Shown piece by piece: positions 8,380 through 16,792 of a stretch of DNA of 64,000 nt. The position numbers and the translations under genes are program-made. Positions within the stretch are counted from its first letter, which is position 1. Every line of letters begins with the position of its first letter. The stretch spans positions 62,001-126,000 of the forward strand of contig NZ_CAMFHB010000014.1 of NCBI RefSeq assembly GCF_945952055.1, in the 5' to 3' direction. The notes below the pieces were generated by a model. That model saw only the letters and a list, made by a program, of their open reading frames with translations, made no database searches and was not told where the DNA came from. The stretch comes from an uncultured Alsobacter sp. (GTDB lineage Bacteria > Pseudomonadota > Alphaproteobacteria > Rhizobiales > Beijerinckiaceae).

Positions 8380-9813
8380 TCAGGACGGGGCCGCGAGGGA
8401 GCCGGGCGGCAGGCGGAGTTCGGCGCGCAATCCTCCCCCCGGCCGGTTGGCCAGCGTCAGCGAGCCGCCGTGGGCCTTGGCGATGCTGCGCGCGATGGCG
8501 AGGCCGAGGCCCAGTCCGCCGGTCTCGCTGCTGCGCGAGGGTTCCAGGCGGACGAAGGGCTCGAAGGCCTGCTCGATATGGTCGGGCGGCAGCCCCGGAC
8601 CCTCGTCGTCCACGGTGAAGACGATCCCGCCCCCGGCAGGACGCGACACGGACAGGGCCGCGCGCCGGCCATAGCGGATCGCGTTCTCGACGAGGTTTCG
8701 CAGGGCGCGTTTGAGGGCCACCGGCCGGCAGACCAGCTCGAGCCGCTCCACCCGCAGCACGTCGACGAGCGCTCCCGCGGCAAGGAACGTTTGGGCGACC
8801 TCCTCCACCAGGGTCCGCGCCTCCACTTTGCGCGAGGGCTCGGTGCTCGTCTCGGACCTGGTGAAGGCGAGGGTCTCCTCGCAGATGAGCGCGAGCTCGT
8901 CGATGGTGCGCACGAGGTCGTCGCGGACGGTCTCGTCCTGGATGAACTCCGCCTTGAGACGCAGCGCGGTCAGCGGCGTGCGCAGGTCGTGGCTGACGGA
9001 GGCCAGCAGCCGCAACCGGTCGCGCAGGAAGGTGTCCAGGCGCTCCTGCATCGTGTTGAACGCGGCCGTGGCGGCGCTGACCTCGGCGGGCCCGGTGACG
9101 GGGAGAGGCTGGACCGTCTCGCCGCGTCCGAAGCGCTCGGACGCATCGGCGAGGGCCGACAGCGAGCGGGTCTGGCGGCGGACGGCGAGCAGGGCGGCAA
9201 GCGAGACGGCGAGGGAGGACAACAGGAAGGACAACACAGTGGCGCGCGACAGGGTCGGCACGCTCACCGCGGTGCGCACCGTGATGGCGCGGCCATCGGC
9301 GAGCGGCACGGACATCGACACGGCAGCCGTGCGCGCGCGTTCCGGGGGCCGGGCGCCGGCCGGGCGCCCACCCCTCTGCTCCGCGGTCCCGCCGAAGCGC
9401 GGGGATCCCTCGCAGGGGTGCTCGTCCGGACCGATCGGCGAGATCTCGACGAGGGGAGCGCCGGCCTGGACGCCGTGGAGCATGACCGCGAGCGTGCCCG
9501 CCAGGGCCTTCTCCGGCTCGGTCATCGGCCTGTCCATGGTGACGCCGGGAACGAGCCGCGCGCAGGACTGCCGCGACCCGAAGGCCTCGGCGATCGACTG
9601 CGCCTCGTCGGGCGGACGCATCTGCAGGAGCCGTGCGAACGCGACCGTCTGGTTCAGCGCCTGGCCCTGGACCACCTCTGCCACGACGCTGTCCTGCTGG
9701 CTGCGCAACACGAGCGCGAGGATCACCTGCGCGCCCACGAGGGCTGCCAGCAGGGAGACCACGAGGCGCCCCGCCAGGCTCCGCGGCCAGATCCGGCTCC
9801 ACAGGGACCTCAC
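8380..9813 (-). CDS. Two-component sensor histidine kinase (HisKA/HATPase)
   Basis: A 477-residue membrane kinase. An N-terminal helix (~residues 12-34) and a second (~187-207) bracket a periplasmic region of about 150 residues with two cysteines (SCARLV and HPCEGS) that could form a disulfide. A HAMP segment leads to the dimerisation helix LLASVSHDLRTPLTALRL with the phosphoacceptor His, then the N-box (RNLVENAIRYG), G1 box (VDDEGPGLP) and G2 box (GGLGLGLAIARS). The start codon is GTG and overlaps the regulator's stop (GTGA), implying translational coupling. Its cognate regulator is upstream and a PepSY protein downstream. The stimulus is unknown. Confidence 0.9.
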   Translation of the reverse strand: MRSLWSRIWPRSLAGRLVVSLLAALVGAQVILALVLRSQQDSVVAEVVQGQALNQTVAFARLLQMRPPDEAQSIAEAFGSRQSCARLVPGVTMDRPMTEPEKALAGTLAVMLHGVQAGAPLVEISPIGPDEHPCEGSPRFGGTAEQRGGRPAGARPPERARTAAVSMSVPLADGRAITVRTAVSVPTLSRATVLSFLLSSLAVSLAALLAVRRQTRSLSALADASERFGRGETVQPLPVTGPAEVSAATAAFNTMQERLDTFLRDRLRLLASVSHDLRTPLTALRLKAEFIQDETVRDDLVRTIDELALICEETLAFTRSETSTEPSRKVEARTLVEEVAQTFLAAGALVDVLRVERLELVCRPVALKRALRNLVENAIRYGRRAALSVSRPAGGGIVFTVDDEGPGLPPDHIEQAFEPFVRLEPSRSSETGGLGLGLAIARSIAKAHGGSLTLANRPGGGLRAELRLPPGSLAAPS

Positions 9814-10532
9814 CGCTCCGCCTCCACCTCTCCCGCGAACACGTAGCCGTTGCCCCAGACCGTCTTGATCAAGGCGGGCTCCTGCGGATCGCGCTCGATG
9901 CGACGCCGCAGCCGGCTGACCAGGTTGTCGATGCTGCGGTCGAAGAGCTGCGGGGTGCGGCCGGCGGTCAGGTCCAGAAGCTGGTCGCGGCTGAGCACCA
10001 GCCCCGGGCGGGTCAGGAAGGCATGCAGGAGGCGGAACTCCGCCGTTCCCAGGGCCACGGCGCGGCCCGCCTCGTCGGTGAGCGAAAGACGCTGCGGATC
10101 GAGCACGAAGCGGTCGAAGCGCAAGGCCTTCGGCTCGCCCTCCACGACCGGCCGGGGACCCGCCTGCGTCCGCCGCAGCACCGCGCGGATGCGCGCCAGG
10201 AGTTCGCGCGGGTTGAAGGGCTTCGTCACGTAGTCGTCGGCGCCGGCCTCCAGGCCGACCACCCGGTCGTCGTCACCCGACACGGCCGTGAGCAGGATCA
10301 CCGGCAGGTCGCCGTCCGCCCGCAGGGCGCGGCACAGGGCGATGCCGTCCTCGCCCGGCATCATCACGTCGAGCACCACGAGGTCGACCGCGGCGCGCGC
10401 CAGCAGGTCCCGCATCTGCGTGCCACCGTCGGCCACGGTGACGCGCAGGCCGTTGCGCGTGAGGAACTTCGCCACGAGATCGCGGATCTCGCGGTGGTCG
10501 TCGACGACGAGGATGTGCGGAGCCTTCTCCAT
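9810..10532 (-). CDS. OmpR/PhoB-family response regulator
   Basis: A 240-residue transcription factor. The receiver domain starts at ILVVDDH, has the phosphorylation Asp55 in LVVLDVMMPG, and the switch Lys in GADDYVTKPF. The winged-helix domain is recognisable from residue ~140 with LGTAEFRLLHAFL, RSIDNLVSRLRRRIE and IKTVWGNGYVF. I chose the ATG at 10532 because it directly precedes the receiver; the frame stays open far upstream but overlaps an unrelated SDR gene. It is the first gene of the regulator-kinase-PepSY operon. It lies divergent, across 165 bp, to an SDR dehydrogenase that might be a target. Confidence 0.92.
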   Translation of the reverse strand: MEKAPHILVVDDHREIRDLVAKFLTRNGLRVTVADGGTQMRDLLARAAVDLVVLDVMMPGEDGIALCRALRADGDLPVILLTAVSGDDDRVVGLEAGADDYVTKPFNPRELLARIRAVLRRTQAGPRPVVEGEPKALRFDRFVLDPQRLSLTDEAGRAVALGTAEFRLLHAFLTRPGLVLSRDQLLDLTAGRTPQLFDRSIDNLVSRLRRRIERDPQEPALIKTVWGNGYVFAGEVEAER

Positions 10533-10697
10533 CGCGCCGGACTGTGTCTCCCGGCGCGGCCGGGCGCCACCGGAAAACTGTATCGATTTGTCGCAAGCCC
10601 GGCCCCGCACGGTGCGCCGGGGCTGGAGCGCATGGACCATCCATGGCAGAAGGCCGCCACGGCCCCGGTCCACGGGGGGCGACGAGAGGACACCACG

Positions 10698-11453
10698 ATG
10701 ACCATCACGCTGTTCGACCTGACCGGGCGCCGCGCGCTCATCACCGGTTCGTCGCAGGGCATCGGACTGGCCCTGGCGAAGGGCCTCGCCGCCGCGGGGG
10801 CCGAGGTGGTCCTCAATGGACGCGACGAGGCCAAGCTCGCCGCCGCCGCGAAGGAGGTCCCCGGCTCGCGGGTCCTGGCCTTCGACGTCACGGACGCCAA
10901 GGCCACGCGCGAGGCGGTGGACCGTTTCGAGGCCGAGACGGGTCCGATCCACATCCTCGTCAACAATGCGGGGATGCAGCATCGCGCGCCGCTCGAGGAC
11001 TTCCCGGAGGACGCGTTCCAGCGCCTCCTGCAGACCAACATCGCCTCGGTGTTCCACGCCGGCCAGTCCTGCGCCCGCCACATGATCCGCCGTGGCGCGG
11101 GCAAGATCATCAACATCGCCTCGGTGCAGACGGCACTGGCCCGGCCCTCGATCGCGCCCTACACGGCCACGAAGGGCGCCGTCGGCAACCTCACCAAGGG
11201 CATGGCCACGGACTGGGCCAAGCACGGGCTGCAGGTGAACGCGATCGCGCCGGGCTATTTCGACACGCCGCTCAACGCGGCGCTGGTGTCGGACCCCGCC
11301 TTCTCCGCCTGGCTCGAGAAGCGCACCCCCGCCGGTCGCTGGGGCAAGGTCGACGAACTGGTCGGCGCCTGCATCTTCCTGGCTTCCGACGCGTCGACCT
11401 TCGTCAACGGCCACGTGCTCTACGTCGACGGCGGCATCACGGCGTCGCTCTGA
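10698..11453 (+). CDS. SDR-family dehydrogenase (gluconate 5-dehydrogenase-like)
   Basis: A 251-residue short-chain dehydrogenase. The nucleotide motif ITGSSQGIGLALA, the NNAG motif (ILVNNAGMQHR), the catalytic Ser in INIASVQTA, the Tyr-x3-Lys in PYTATKGAV and a C-terminal LYVDGGI are all in place. The MQHR and PLED segments resemble gluconate/2-dehydro-3-deoxy-gluconate dehydrogenases, which interconvert keto and hydroxy sugar acids. The ATG has GAGAGGA about eight bases upstream. The gene is convergent to glpD with only 22 bp between the stops, and divergent to the response regulator. Substrate assignment is by similarity only. Confidence 0.88.
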   Translation: MTITLFDLTGRRALITGSSQGIGLALAKGLAAAGAEVVLNGRDEAKLAAAAKEVPGSRVLAFDVTDAKATREAVDRFEAETGPIHILVNNAGMQHRAPLEDFPEDAFQRLLQTNIASVFHAGQSCARHMIRRGAGKIINIASVQTALARPSIAPYTATKGAVGNLTKGMATDWAKHGLQVNAIAPGYFDTPLNAALVSDPAFSAWLEKRTPAGRWGKVDELVGACIFLASDASTFVNGHVLYVDGGITASL

Positions 11454-11475
11454 GGCGAGCCGGCGTCCCCTCCTC

Positions 11476-12999
11476 TCAGGCGGGGACGGCCGGCGCGGCG
11501 GCGGCCACGCACTGCGCGACGAAGCGCTCCAGCGCCTCCTTGTCCTCCGGCCCGATGCGCAAGCCGAGCTTGGAGCGGCGCCAGAGGATGTCGTCGGCGG
11601 AGCGGGCCCACTCCTTGTCGACCAGCCAGCGCACCTCCCGCTCCGTGAGGTCGGCGCCGAAGCGCAGGCCGAGATCGGCCTCGCCCGTGGCGCCCTTCAG
11701 GATCGTCCGCACGTCGGTGCCGTAGGCGCGCACGAGGCGACGCAGGAGACCCCGCTCGATCCAGGGATGCTCGGCGGCGATCGAGGACACGAGAGCCTCG
11801 TAGCCCGTGGCGGGGAAGTCGCCGCCCGGCAGGACGGCGCCGCCCGACCAGGACGGTTTGTCGAGCATGGGCAGGCGACCCTTCAGCTTGTCCATGGCGG
11901 ACTCGGCCAGGCGCCGGAAGGTCGTGATCTTGCCGCCGAACACCGACAGCAGCGGTGCTCCGCCCTGCGGGGCATCGAGCGTCAGGACGTAGTCGCGGGT
12001 GGCCTCCTGGGCCTTCGAGGCGCCGTCGTCATAGAGCGGGCGCACGCCGGAATAGGTCCACACGACGTCCTCGCGCCGCACCGGCGAGGCGAAGTACTCG
12101 CTCGCGGCCGCGCAGAGATAGCCGATCTCGGTCTCGCTCGCCGCCACGGCCCGCGGATCGCCCTTGTAGTCCACGTCCGTCGTGCCGATCAGGGTGAAGT
12201 CGCGCTCGTAGGGAATGGCGAAGATGATCCGGCCGTCGGCGTTCTGGAAGATGTAGCAGCGATCGTGCGCGAACAGCCGCCGCACGACGATGTGGCTGCC
12301 CTGGACGAGCCGGACTCCCGCGCCGCTGTTGGCGCGCACCACGCCGTTGAGGACGTCGGCGACCCACGGGCCGGCGGCGTTGACGAGCGCCTTGGCGCGG
12401 ACCGTCGAATGGCTGCCGTCGGACAGCGCGACGGTGACGCTCCAGCAGCCATCCTCGCGGTTGGCCGCCACGACCTTGGCGCGGGTGTGGATCTTCGCGC
12501 CGCGCGCCTCGGCGTCGCGGGCGTTGAGCACCACGAGGCGGCTGTCCTCGACCCAGCAGTCGGAATACTCGAAGGCCTTGCGGTAGCCCGGCGCGAGCGG
12601 CTTGCCGGCGTCGTCGGTGGCCAGGTCGAGGACACGCGTGGCCGGCAGCAGCTTGCGCCCGCCGAGATGGTCGTAGAGGAACAGGCCGAGGCGCAGGAGC
12701 CAGGCGGGGCGCAGGCCCTTGTGATGCGGCAGCACGAAGCGCAGCGGCCACACGATGTGGGGCGCCATGCGCCACACCACCTCGCGCTCGGTCAGCGCCT
12801 CCCGCACCAGCCGGAACTCGTAGTGCTCCAGGTAGCGCAGGCCGCCGTGAATGAGCTTGGTCGAGGCGCAGGACGTACCGCCGGCGAGATCGCCCTGCTC
12901 GAAGAGCACCACCGATGCGCCCCGCCCCGCCGCGTCGCGCGCGATGCCGCAGCCGTTCACGCCGCCGCCGATGATCGCGATGTCGTAGAGATCCGCCAT
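11476..12999 (-). CDS. glpD: Aerobic glycerol-3-phosphate dehydrogenase
   Basis: A 507-residue FAD enzyme that oxidises sn-glycerol-3-phosphate to dihydroxyacetone phosphate at the inner membrane, passing electrons to quinone. The FAD-binding start is DIAIIGGGVNGCGIARDAAGRG in essence (residues ~6-27); the family signature around STKLIHGGLRYLEHYEFRLV and the C-terminal motif GGKITTFRRLAE are present. An alternative ATG at 13026 adds nine residues; 12999 matches family N termini. The neighbouring leftward gene upstream is a DeoR-family repressor, and a CGAAA-N7-CGAAA site sits in the gap, so glpD is probably repressed by GlpR and induced by glycerol-3-phosphate. No glpF or glpK is seen in the window. 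Confidence 0.95.
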   Translation of the reverse strand: MADLYDIAIIGGGVNGCGIARDAAGRGASVVLFEQGDLAGGTSCASTKLIHGGLRYLEHYEFRLVREALTEREVVWRMAPHIVWPLRFVLPHHKGLRPAWLLRLGLFLYDHLGGRKLLPATRVLDLATDDAGKPLAPGYRKAFEYSDCWVEDSRLVVLNARDAEARGAKIHTRAKVVAANREDGCWSVTVALSDGSHSTVRAKALVNAAGPWVADVLNGVVRANSGAGVRLVQGSHIVVRRLFAHDRCYIFQNADGRIIFAIPYERDFTLIGTTDVDYKGDPRAVAASETEIGYLCAAASEYFASPVRREDVVWTYSGVRPLYDDGASKAQEATRDYVLTLDAPQGGAPLLSVFGGKITTFRRLAESAMDKLKGRLPMLDKPSWSGGAVLPGGDFPATGYEALVSSIAAEHPWIERGLLRRLVRAYGTDVRTILKGATGEADLGLRFGADLTEREVRWLVDKEWARSADDILWRRSKLGLRIGPEDKEALERFVAQCVAAAAPAVPA

Positions 13000-13087
13000 G
13001 GGCTTCGTCCCCGTCACGGGCGGCATGCCTTGGCCACCCTTCGGGACGATAGAATAGTGCGCGCTTCACGCGCGATCAAGCATCAAA

Positions 13088-13104
13088 CGAAACCAAATTC
13101 GAAA
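13088..13104 (-). promoter_or_regulatory. Candidate GlpR operator before glpD
   Basis: Two direct CGAAA repeats (13088-13092 and 13100-13104) separated by seven bases, in the 80-bp gap between the glpR stop and the glpD start. The same arrangement occurs before glpR itself at 13930-13946. DeoR-family repressors commonly bind such T/A-rich direct repeats. Binding is inferred. Confidence 0.55.
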
Positions 13105-13107
13105 GTG

Positions 13108-13893
13108 CTAGCGCTCGTCCTCGGGCTGCGGCCCGGTTTCCACGATCCGGATGCCGGCCGTCTCGCACTGCTCGCGCAGGGGTCCCTCGGGCAGATGGTC
13201 GGTGACCAGCGTATGGACCGCGCCGACATGGCCGATGCGTACCGGCGCGGAGCGGGACAGCTTGCTGCTGTCGGCGACCAGGATCACGTGGCGCGCGTTC
13301 TCGATGATCGCCTGCGACACCCGGACCTCCTGGTAGTCGAAGTCGAGCAGCGCCCCGTCGGCGTCGATGGCCGAGGCGCCGATCACCGCGAAGTCCACCT
13401 TGAACTGGCCGATCAGGTCCACCGCGGCCGCCCCAACGACCCCCCCGTCCGATCGCCGGACGGGGCCGCCAGCCACGATCACGTCGATTTTCGGGTGCGG
13501 GTACAGGGCCGTGGCGACGTGCAGGTTGTTGGTGATGACCAGCAGGCCCTCGTGGTCGCGCAGGGCGCGCGCCACCTCCTCGGTGGTGGTGCCGATGTTG
13601 ACGAAGAGCGACGCGCCGTGGGGGATCAGCTGCGCGGTCGCCGCGCCGATCGCCGCCTTCTCTGCGGTGGCGATGAAGCGCCTCGCCTCGTAGGCGAGGT
13701 TCTCGACCCCGGACGCCACGACCGCCCCGCCATGGACGCGGCTCAGCAGCCGCTGGTCGCACAGGTCGTTGAGGTCCTTGCGGATGGTCTGCGGACTGAC
13801 GTCGAAGCGCGCCGACAGATCCTCCACCGTCACCTTCCCCGCCGCACGGGCGATCGAGACGATGTCCTTCTGGCGCGGCGTGATGGACGACAT
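13108..13893 (-). CDS. glpR: DeoR-family transcriptional repressor of glycerol-3-phosphate genes
   Basis: A 261-residue regulator. The DeoR helix-turn-helix occupies residues ~6-57 with SSITPRQKDIV, FDVSPQTIRKDLNDL and RVHGGAVV. The sugar-phosphate binding domain follows, with FVNIGTTTEEVARAL and LLVITNNLHVA, then VADSSKL near the C terminus. It sits directly upstream of glpD on the same strand, the usual genetic arrangement for GlpR, and both genes have a CGAAA-N7-CGAAA element in front, consistent with repression of glpD and autoregulation. The ligand is presumably glycerol-3-phosphate, from family and context. Confidence 0.9.
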   Translation of the reverse strand: MSSITPRQKDIVSIARAAGKVTVEDLSARFDVSPQTIRKDLNDLCDQRLLSRVHGGAVVASGVENLAYEARRFIATAEKAAIGAATAQLIPHGASLFVNIGTTTEEVARALRDHEGLLVITNNLHVATALYPHPKIDVIVAGGPVRRSDGGVVGAAAVDLIGQFKVDFAVIGASAIDADGALLDFDYQEVRVSQAIIENARHVILVADSSKLSRSAPVRIGHVGAVHTLVTDHLPEGPLREQCETAGIRIVETGPQPEDER

Positions 13894-13929
13894 GAGGACC
13901 CGACTCGTGACGACCGGGCGACGTTAAAA

Positions 13930-13946
13930 CGAAAGCCGAAGCGAAA
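13930..13946 (-). promoter_or_regulatory. Candidate GlpR operator before glpR
   Basis: CGAAA at 13930-13934 and CGAAA at 13942-13946, with seven bases between, 37 bp upstream of the glpR start. Spacing and orientation match the site before glpD exactly while the spacer sequence differs, which argues for selection on the repeats. Confidence 0.55.
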
Positions 13947-13990
13947 CAACCGCAGGGTCCGAGGGCGCCTCCACGCAGGCGCTGCTGCTC

Positions 13991-14192
13991 AGAGCTTGTG
14001 AATTTTTCGGTCGTCCAGCTGGCACCTCCCTCTCCGCGTCATGGCCGGGCTTGGCCCGGCCACCCACGACTTCAGGATGGCCCCAGCAAAGTCGTGGATG
14101 CCCGGGCCAAGCCCGGGCAAGACGGCGGGGAGTTGGTCGCGCGCTCGAGAAGTCGGATGCAACGCCCCACCGTGGTTTGTTTCACGAGCTTT
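13991..14192 (+). repeat. Dispersed MITE-like intergenic repeat, copy A
   Basis: About 202 bp in the gap between glpR and a peptide-binding protein gene. It begins AGAGCTTGTGAA and ends TTCACGAGCTTT, an imperfect terminal inverted repeat. Inside are long GC-rich inverted repeats (GGCCGGGCTTGGCCCGGCC near 14043 and CCCGGGCCAAGCCCGGG near 14101) and the paired segments CCACGACTT / AAGTCGTGG. The same sequence, inverted and diverged, is at 27362-27546. It has no coding capacity. It resembles the palindrome-rich intergenic repeats found in many Rhizobiales genomes. Together with the glpR promoter it fills the 374-bp gap 13894-14267; the remaining 75 bp show nothing. Confidence 0.75.
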
Positions 14193-14267
14193 CAGCTTCC
14201 TACACGCGGAGGGGTGGCGAAAGGCGACCACCATCGTGCCGCGTCTGCCACGAGAGTTCACCAGACC

Positions 14268-15848
14268 TCAGTTGGCGAAATAGGCATCCGCCCAGTTGCT
14301 GCTGATGCCCTCGGCGCCGGTGGCGAAGTTGCGGAGGTTCTTCTTCGCGATCACCACCTCGAGCGGCGAGATCATGTCGACGGACGGGATGTCCTTGTAG
14401 ATGAGCTGCTGGAAGTCCTTCCACAGCGCCTTCCGCTTGGCCGGATCCGTCTCCACCGCCGCGGCCTCGAGCAGCCGGTCGGCCTCTGCGCTGTCGTAAT
14501 GCGCGGAGTTCGAGAAGGGCAGTCCCGGCTTGAAGTTCTTCGACCAGTAGCCGCGCTGCACGCCGACGGTGGGATCGAACACGTTGGACAGGGATTCGAT
14601 GATGAGGTCGAACTCGCGGTCGGTGTAGACCTGCTTCACATAGGCCGCGAACTCGCGCGGCTGGATCACCGCGTCGATGCCCACGCGCCTCAGCGACTGG
14701 CGCACGAACTCCGCCAGGCGCGTGTCGATGAAGGGATTGATCAGCAGGCGCAGCTGCACGCGCATGCCGTCGCCCTTCTTGGGCAGGCCGGCCTCCTCGA
14801 GCAGCTTCTCCGAGCGGGCCGTGTCGAAGGCGCGCGGTTTGATCGTGGTGTCGTAATAGGGGCCGAGCGCGACGCTGATGGGCGACGGCGAGACCTTGGC
14901 GGCGCCGTAGAACACCGTCTCGACGATCTTGTTCAGGTCGAGCGCGTGCGCCACGGCCTCGCGCACCCGCTTGTCCTTGAGCACCGGCGTGTCGAGGTTG
15001 AAGAAGATCTGATGCTGGGCGCCCGAATAGGCGTAGTCCTGCCGCAGGACGGTGAAGCGCGGGTCGGCCTCGAAGCGCGGCAGGTCGGCGAGTGGCACCG
15101 GCGCACTGGAGCCCAGGTCGAGATCGCCGGCCTCGAAGGCGGCGGCACGCGCGGCCGCATCCGGCATGAAGCGGACGACGACGCGGTCGAGGTAGGGCTT
15201 GGGCTTGTCCCAGTAGTTCGCGTTGCGCTCGAGGACGACATGGCTGCCTCGCGCCCATTCCTTCAGCACGAAGGGTCCCGTGCCGATGAGGAGCGCCGGT
15301 CCGGGAGGTGCCGCGACGTCCACGCCCTCGTAGAGATGCTTGGGGACGATCGGGGACTCAGAACCGCCGAGCGCGACGATCAGGTAGGGCGCCGGCTTGG
15401 ACAGAACCAGCTCCAGCGTGGTGGCGTCCGGCGTGTTGGCCTCGACCACGTTGGCGAAGGTGCCGCGGCCGCGGGGATGCCCGGCCTTGAGGCGCAGGAT
15501 CGAGAAGGCCGCGTCGGCCGAGGTGAAGGGCTTGCCGTCGTGCCAGGTCACGCCGTCGCGGAGCTTGAACGTGTATTTCAGGCCGTCGGGCGACAGCGTC
15601 CACGACGTGGCCAGCGCCGGCTTGGGGTTCAGGTCGAAATCGTAGGTGAGCAGGCCGTCGAAGATCTTGCCCGACGTCAGCGGGGTCGAGGTGTTGTTGA
15701 CCGAGGAGAGCGTCGGCGGCTCGTACTTCATCACGAAGCGCAGTGTGCCGCCGTGGCGGGGCGTCTCGGTCTGCGCGCGTCCCGGCGCGGATGCCAATCC
15801 AACGCCCAGGGCGGCGGTCGAAAGCAGCAGGAATGTCCGTCTCAGCAT
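14268..15848 (-). CDS. Dipeptide/oligopeptide-type ABC transporter substrate-binding protein
   Basis: A 526-residue periplasmic protein of the SBP_bac_5 family. The signal peptide (MLRRTFLLLSTAALGVG, then PGRAQ) fixes the start at 15848. The mature part shows the family landmarks KIFDGLLTYD, YTFKLRDGVTWHDGKPF and GTGPFVLKEW. It would deliver peptides or similar amides to the DppBCDF-type transporter encoded by the operon ending at 18050. Between them lie a VOC protein gene on the same strand and an M24 peptidase gene on the other, so the binding protein is transcribed separately from its permease genes. The ligand is unknown. Confidence 0.9.
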   Translation of the reverse strand: MLRRTFLLLSTAALGVGLASAPGRAQTETPRHGGTLRFVMKYEPPTLSSVNNTSTPLTSGKIFDGLLTYDFDLNPKPALATSWTLSPDGLKYTFKLRDGVTWHDGKPFTSADAAFSILRLKAGHPRGRGTFANVVEANTPDATTLELVLSKPAPYLIVALGGSESPIVPKHLYEGVDVAAPPGPALLIGTGPFVLKEWARGSHVVLERNANYWDKPKPYLDRVVVRFMPDAAARAAAFEAGDLDLGSSAPVPLADLPRFEADPRFTVLRQDYAYSGAQHQIFFNLDTPVLKDKRVREAVAHALDLNKIVETVFYGAAKVSPSPISVALGPYYDTTIKPRAFDTARSEKLLEEAGLPKKGDGMRVQLRLLINPFIDTRLAEFVRQSLRRVGIDAVIQPREFAAYVKQVYTDREFDLIIESLSNVFDPTVGVQRGYWSKNFKPGLPFSNSAHYDSAEADRLLEAAAVETDPAKRKALWKDFQQLIYKDIPSVDMISPLEVVIAKKNLRNFATGAEGISSNWADAYFAN

Positions 15849-15941
15849 GATGGATCCGTGGACTGGCGTTGGCTCTGCCGGAATATCAGCATGCACGGCG
15901 CGTACCGGCAATTGCGGGATTGGGAAAAAGCAAGAAATGCC

Positions 15942-15959
15942 CCCGTCCGGCCCGACGGG
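15942..15959 (-). terminator. Intrinsic terminator after the VOC gene
   Basis: A 6-bp GC stem CCCGTC (15942-15947) with GACGGG (15954-15959) and a 6-base loop. On the minus strand the stem is followed within a few bases by the T-rich run ATTTCTTGCTTTTT. It lies 19 bp after the stop of the leftward VOC gene. Confidence 0.6.
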
Positions 15960-15977
15960 AGCGCTTTCGTCTCCATC

Positions 15978-16709
15978 TCAGGCGATCCGGAGCAGAACCG
16001 TCTCCCCGCCGGGACGGGACAGGCGGAGCGCCGTGATCGCCAGGGCCCGGTCGCCCGCCAGCAGGGCGAGACGGGGCGCATCGGGCTCCCCCGCCGCGAC
16101 ACCCGGCCGCCGGAGCTCCCCCGCCGTCCCCGTCGCGACAATGCAGTCCATCCGCCGCAGGCCGTTCGGGTGCGTGCACAGCGAGGGGTGAAGCACGATG
16201 TCGCGGGAGTGGTGCTGGACGACGGCCGAGAGCACGCCCGGCACCACGTCGAACGGCAAGGGAAACCAGGAAAAGCGGGCCCGCCGCGCCGCGTCGGCGA
16301 GCACGACCTCGCGCGACGCCTCGCGAACGTCGGGCACGCCCGGCCAGTCCCGCAGGAGCGCGGCTCGCGCCGCTGGCGCGTCCGCGGCGGCGAGGACGAG
16401 GATCCGCACGCCCTCGCCCTTCGCCAGATAGGGCTCGAGGTGATTGCCGCTGCCCGGCACGGGCGAGGACAATTCGACATAGCCGTTCTCGAAGACGACA
16501 TGCGCGCTGCTCTGGCCCAGCGGCACGGCCTGCCCCTCGCCGGAGCGGCCCATCAGCGGCTCCGGGTCCGAGACGCGGAAACCCGCGGCGCGCCAGGCGG
16601 CGACCTCCGCGGCGAGGTCCTGGACGACGATGCCGATGTGGTCGATGGCGAGGCCGTCGGCCGGGGCTCCCGGCATCTGCCCCGTGCCGGTCTCGAGGAT
16701 GCAGGCCAT
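15978..16709 (-). CDS. VOC/glyoxalase-like domain protein
   Basis: A 243-residue cytoplasmic protein of the vicinal-oxygen-chelate superfamily (Glyoxalase_3-like). Visible elements are the first module start IDHIGIVVQDL with a metal-ligand-type His, the segment ENGYVELSSPV with a ligand-type Glu, and SRDIVLHPSLCTHPNGLRRMD in the second module. Members isomerise, cleave or rearrange small metabolites at a metal centre. AGGG lies seven bases before the ATG at 16709, whose position fits the domain. It lies between the binding-protein gene and the divergent M24 peptidase gene, so it may process an imported compound. The reaction is unknown. Confidence 0.75.
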   Translation of the reverse strand: MACILETGTGQMPGAPADGLAIDHIGIVVQDLAAEVAAWRAAGFRVSDPEPLMGRSGEGQAVPLGQSSAHVVFENGYVELSSPVPGSGNHLEPYLAKGEGVRILVLAAADAPAARAALLRDWPGVPDVREASREVVLADAARRARFSWFPLPFDVVPGVLSAVVQHHSRDIVLHPSLCTHPNGLRRMDCIVATGTAGELRRPGVAAGEPDAPRLALLAGDRALAITALRLSRPGGETVLLRIA

Positions 16710-16792
16710 CGTCCGCCCTGGCTCGCGTTTGTGGAACGGCCGGATCCTGCGGTATGCGGGAGCACGTGTCACGCGCACGAGGGGTGCAACGG

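Noticed and set aside
7117-9846. Very long open frame (about 900 codons) on the plus strand
   Set aside because: It lies antisense to the PepSY and histidine kinase genes and reads as Arg/Gly/His-rich sequence, a product of high GC third positions.
14041-14305. Short frames inside repeat copy A reading like MAGLGPATHDF
   Set aside because: These come from the palindromic repeat itself, not from a gene; the same peptide-like pattern occurs wherever the repeat does.
16741-16792. In-frame extension of the M24 peptidase to 16754
   Set aside because: No ribosome site and non-conserved residues; 16793 has AGGGG at a good distance.
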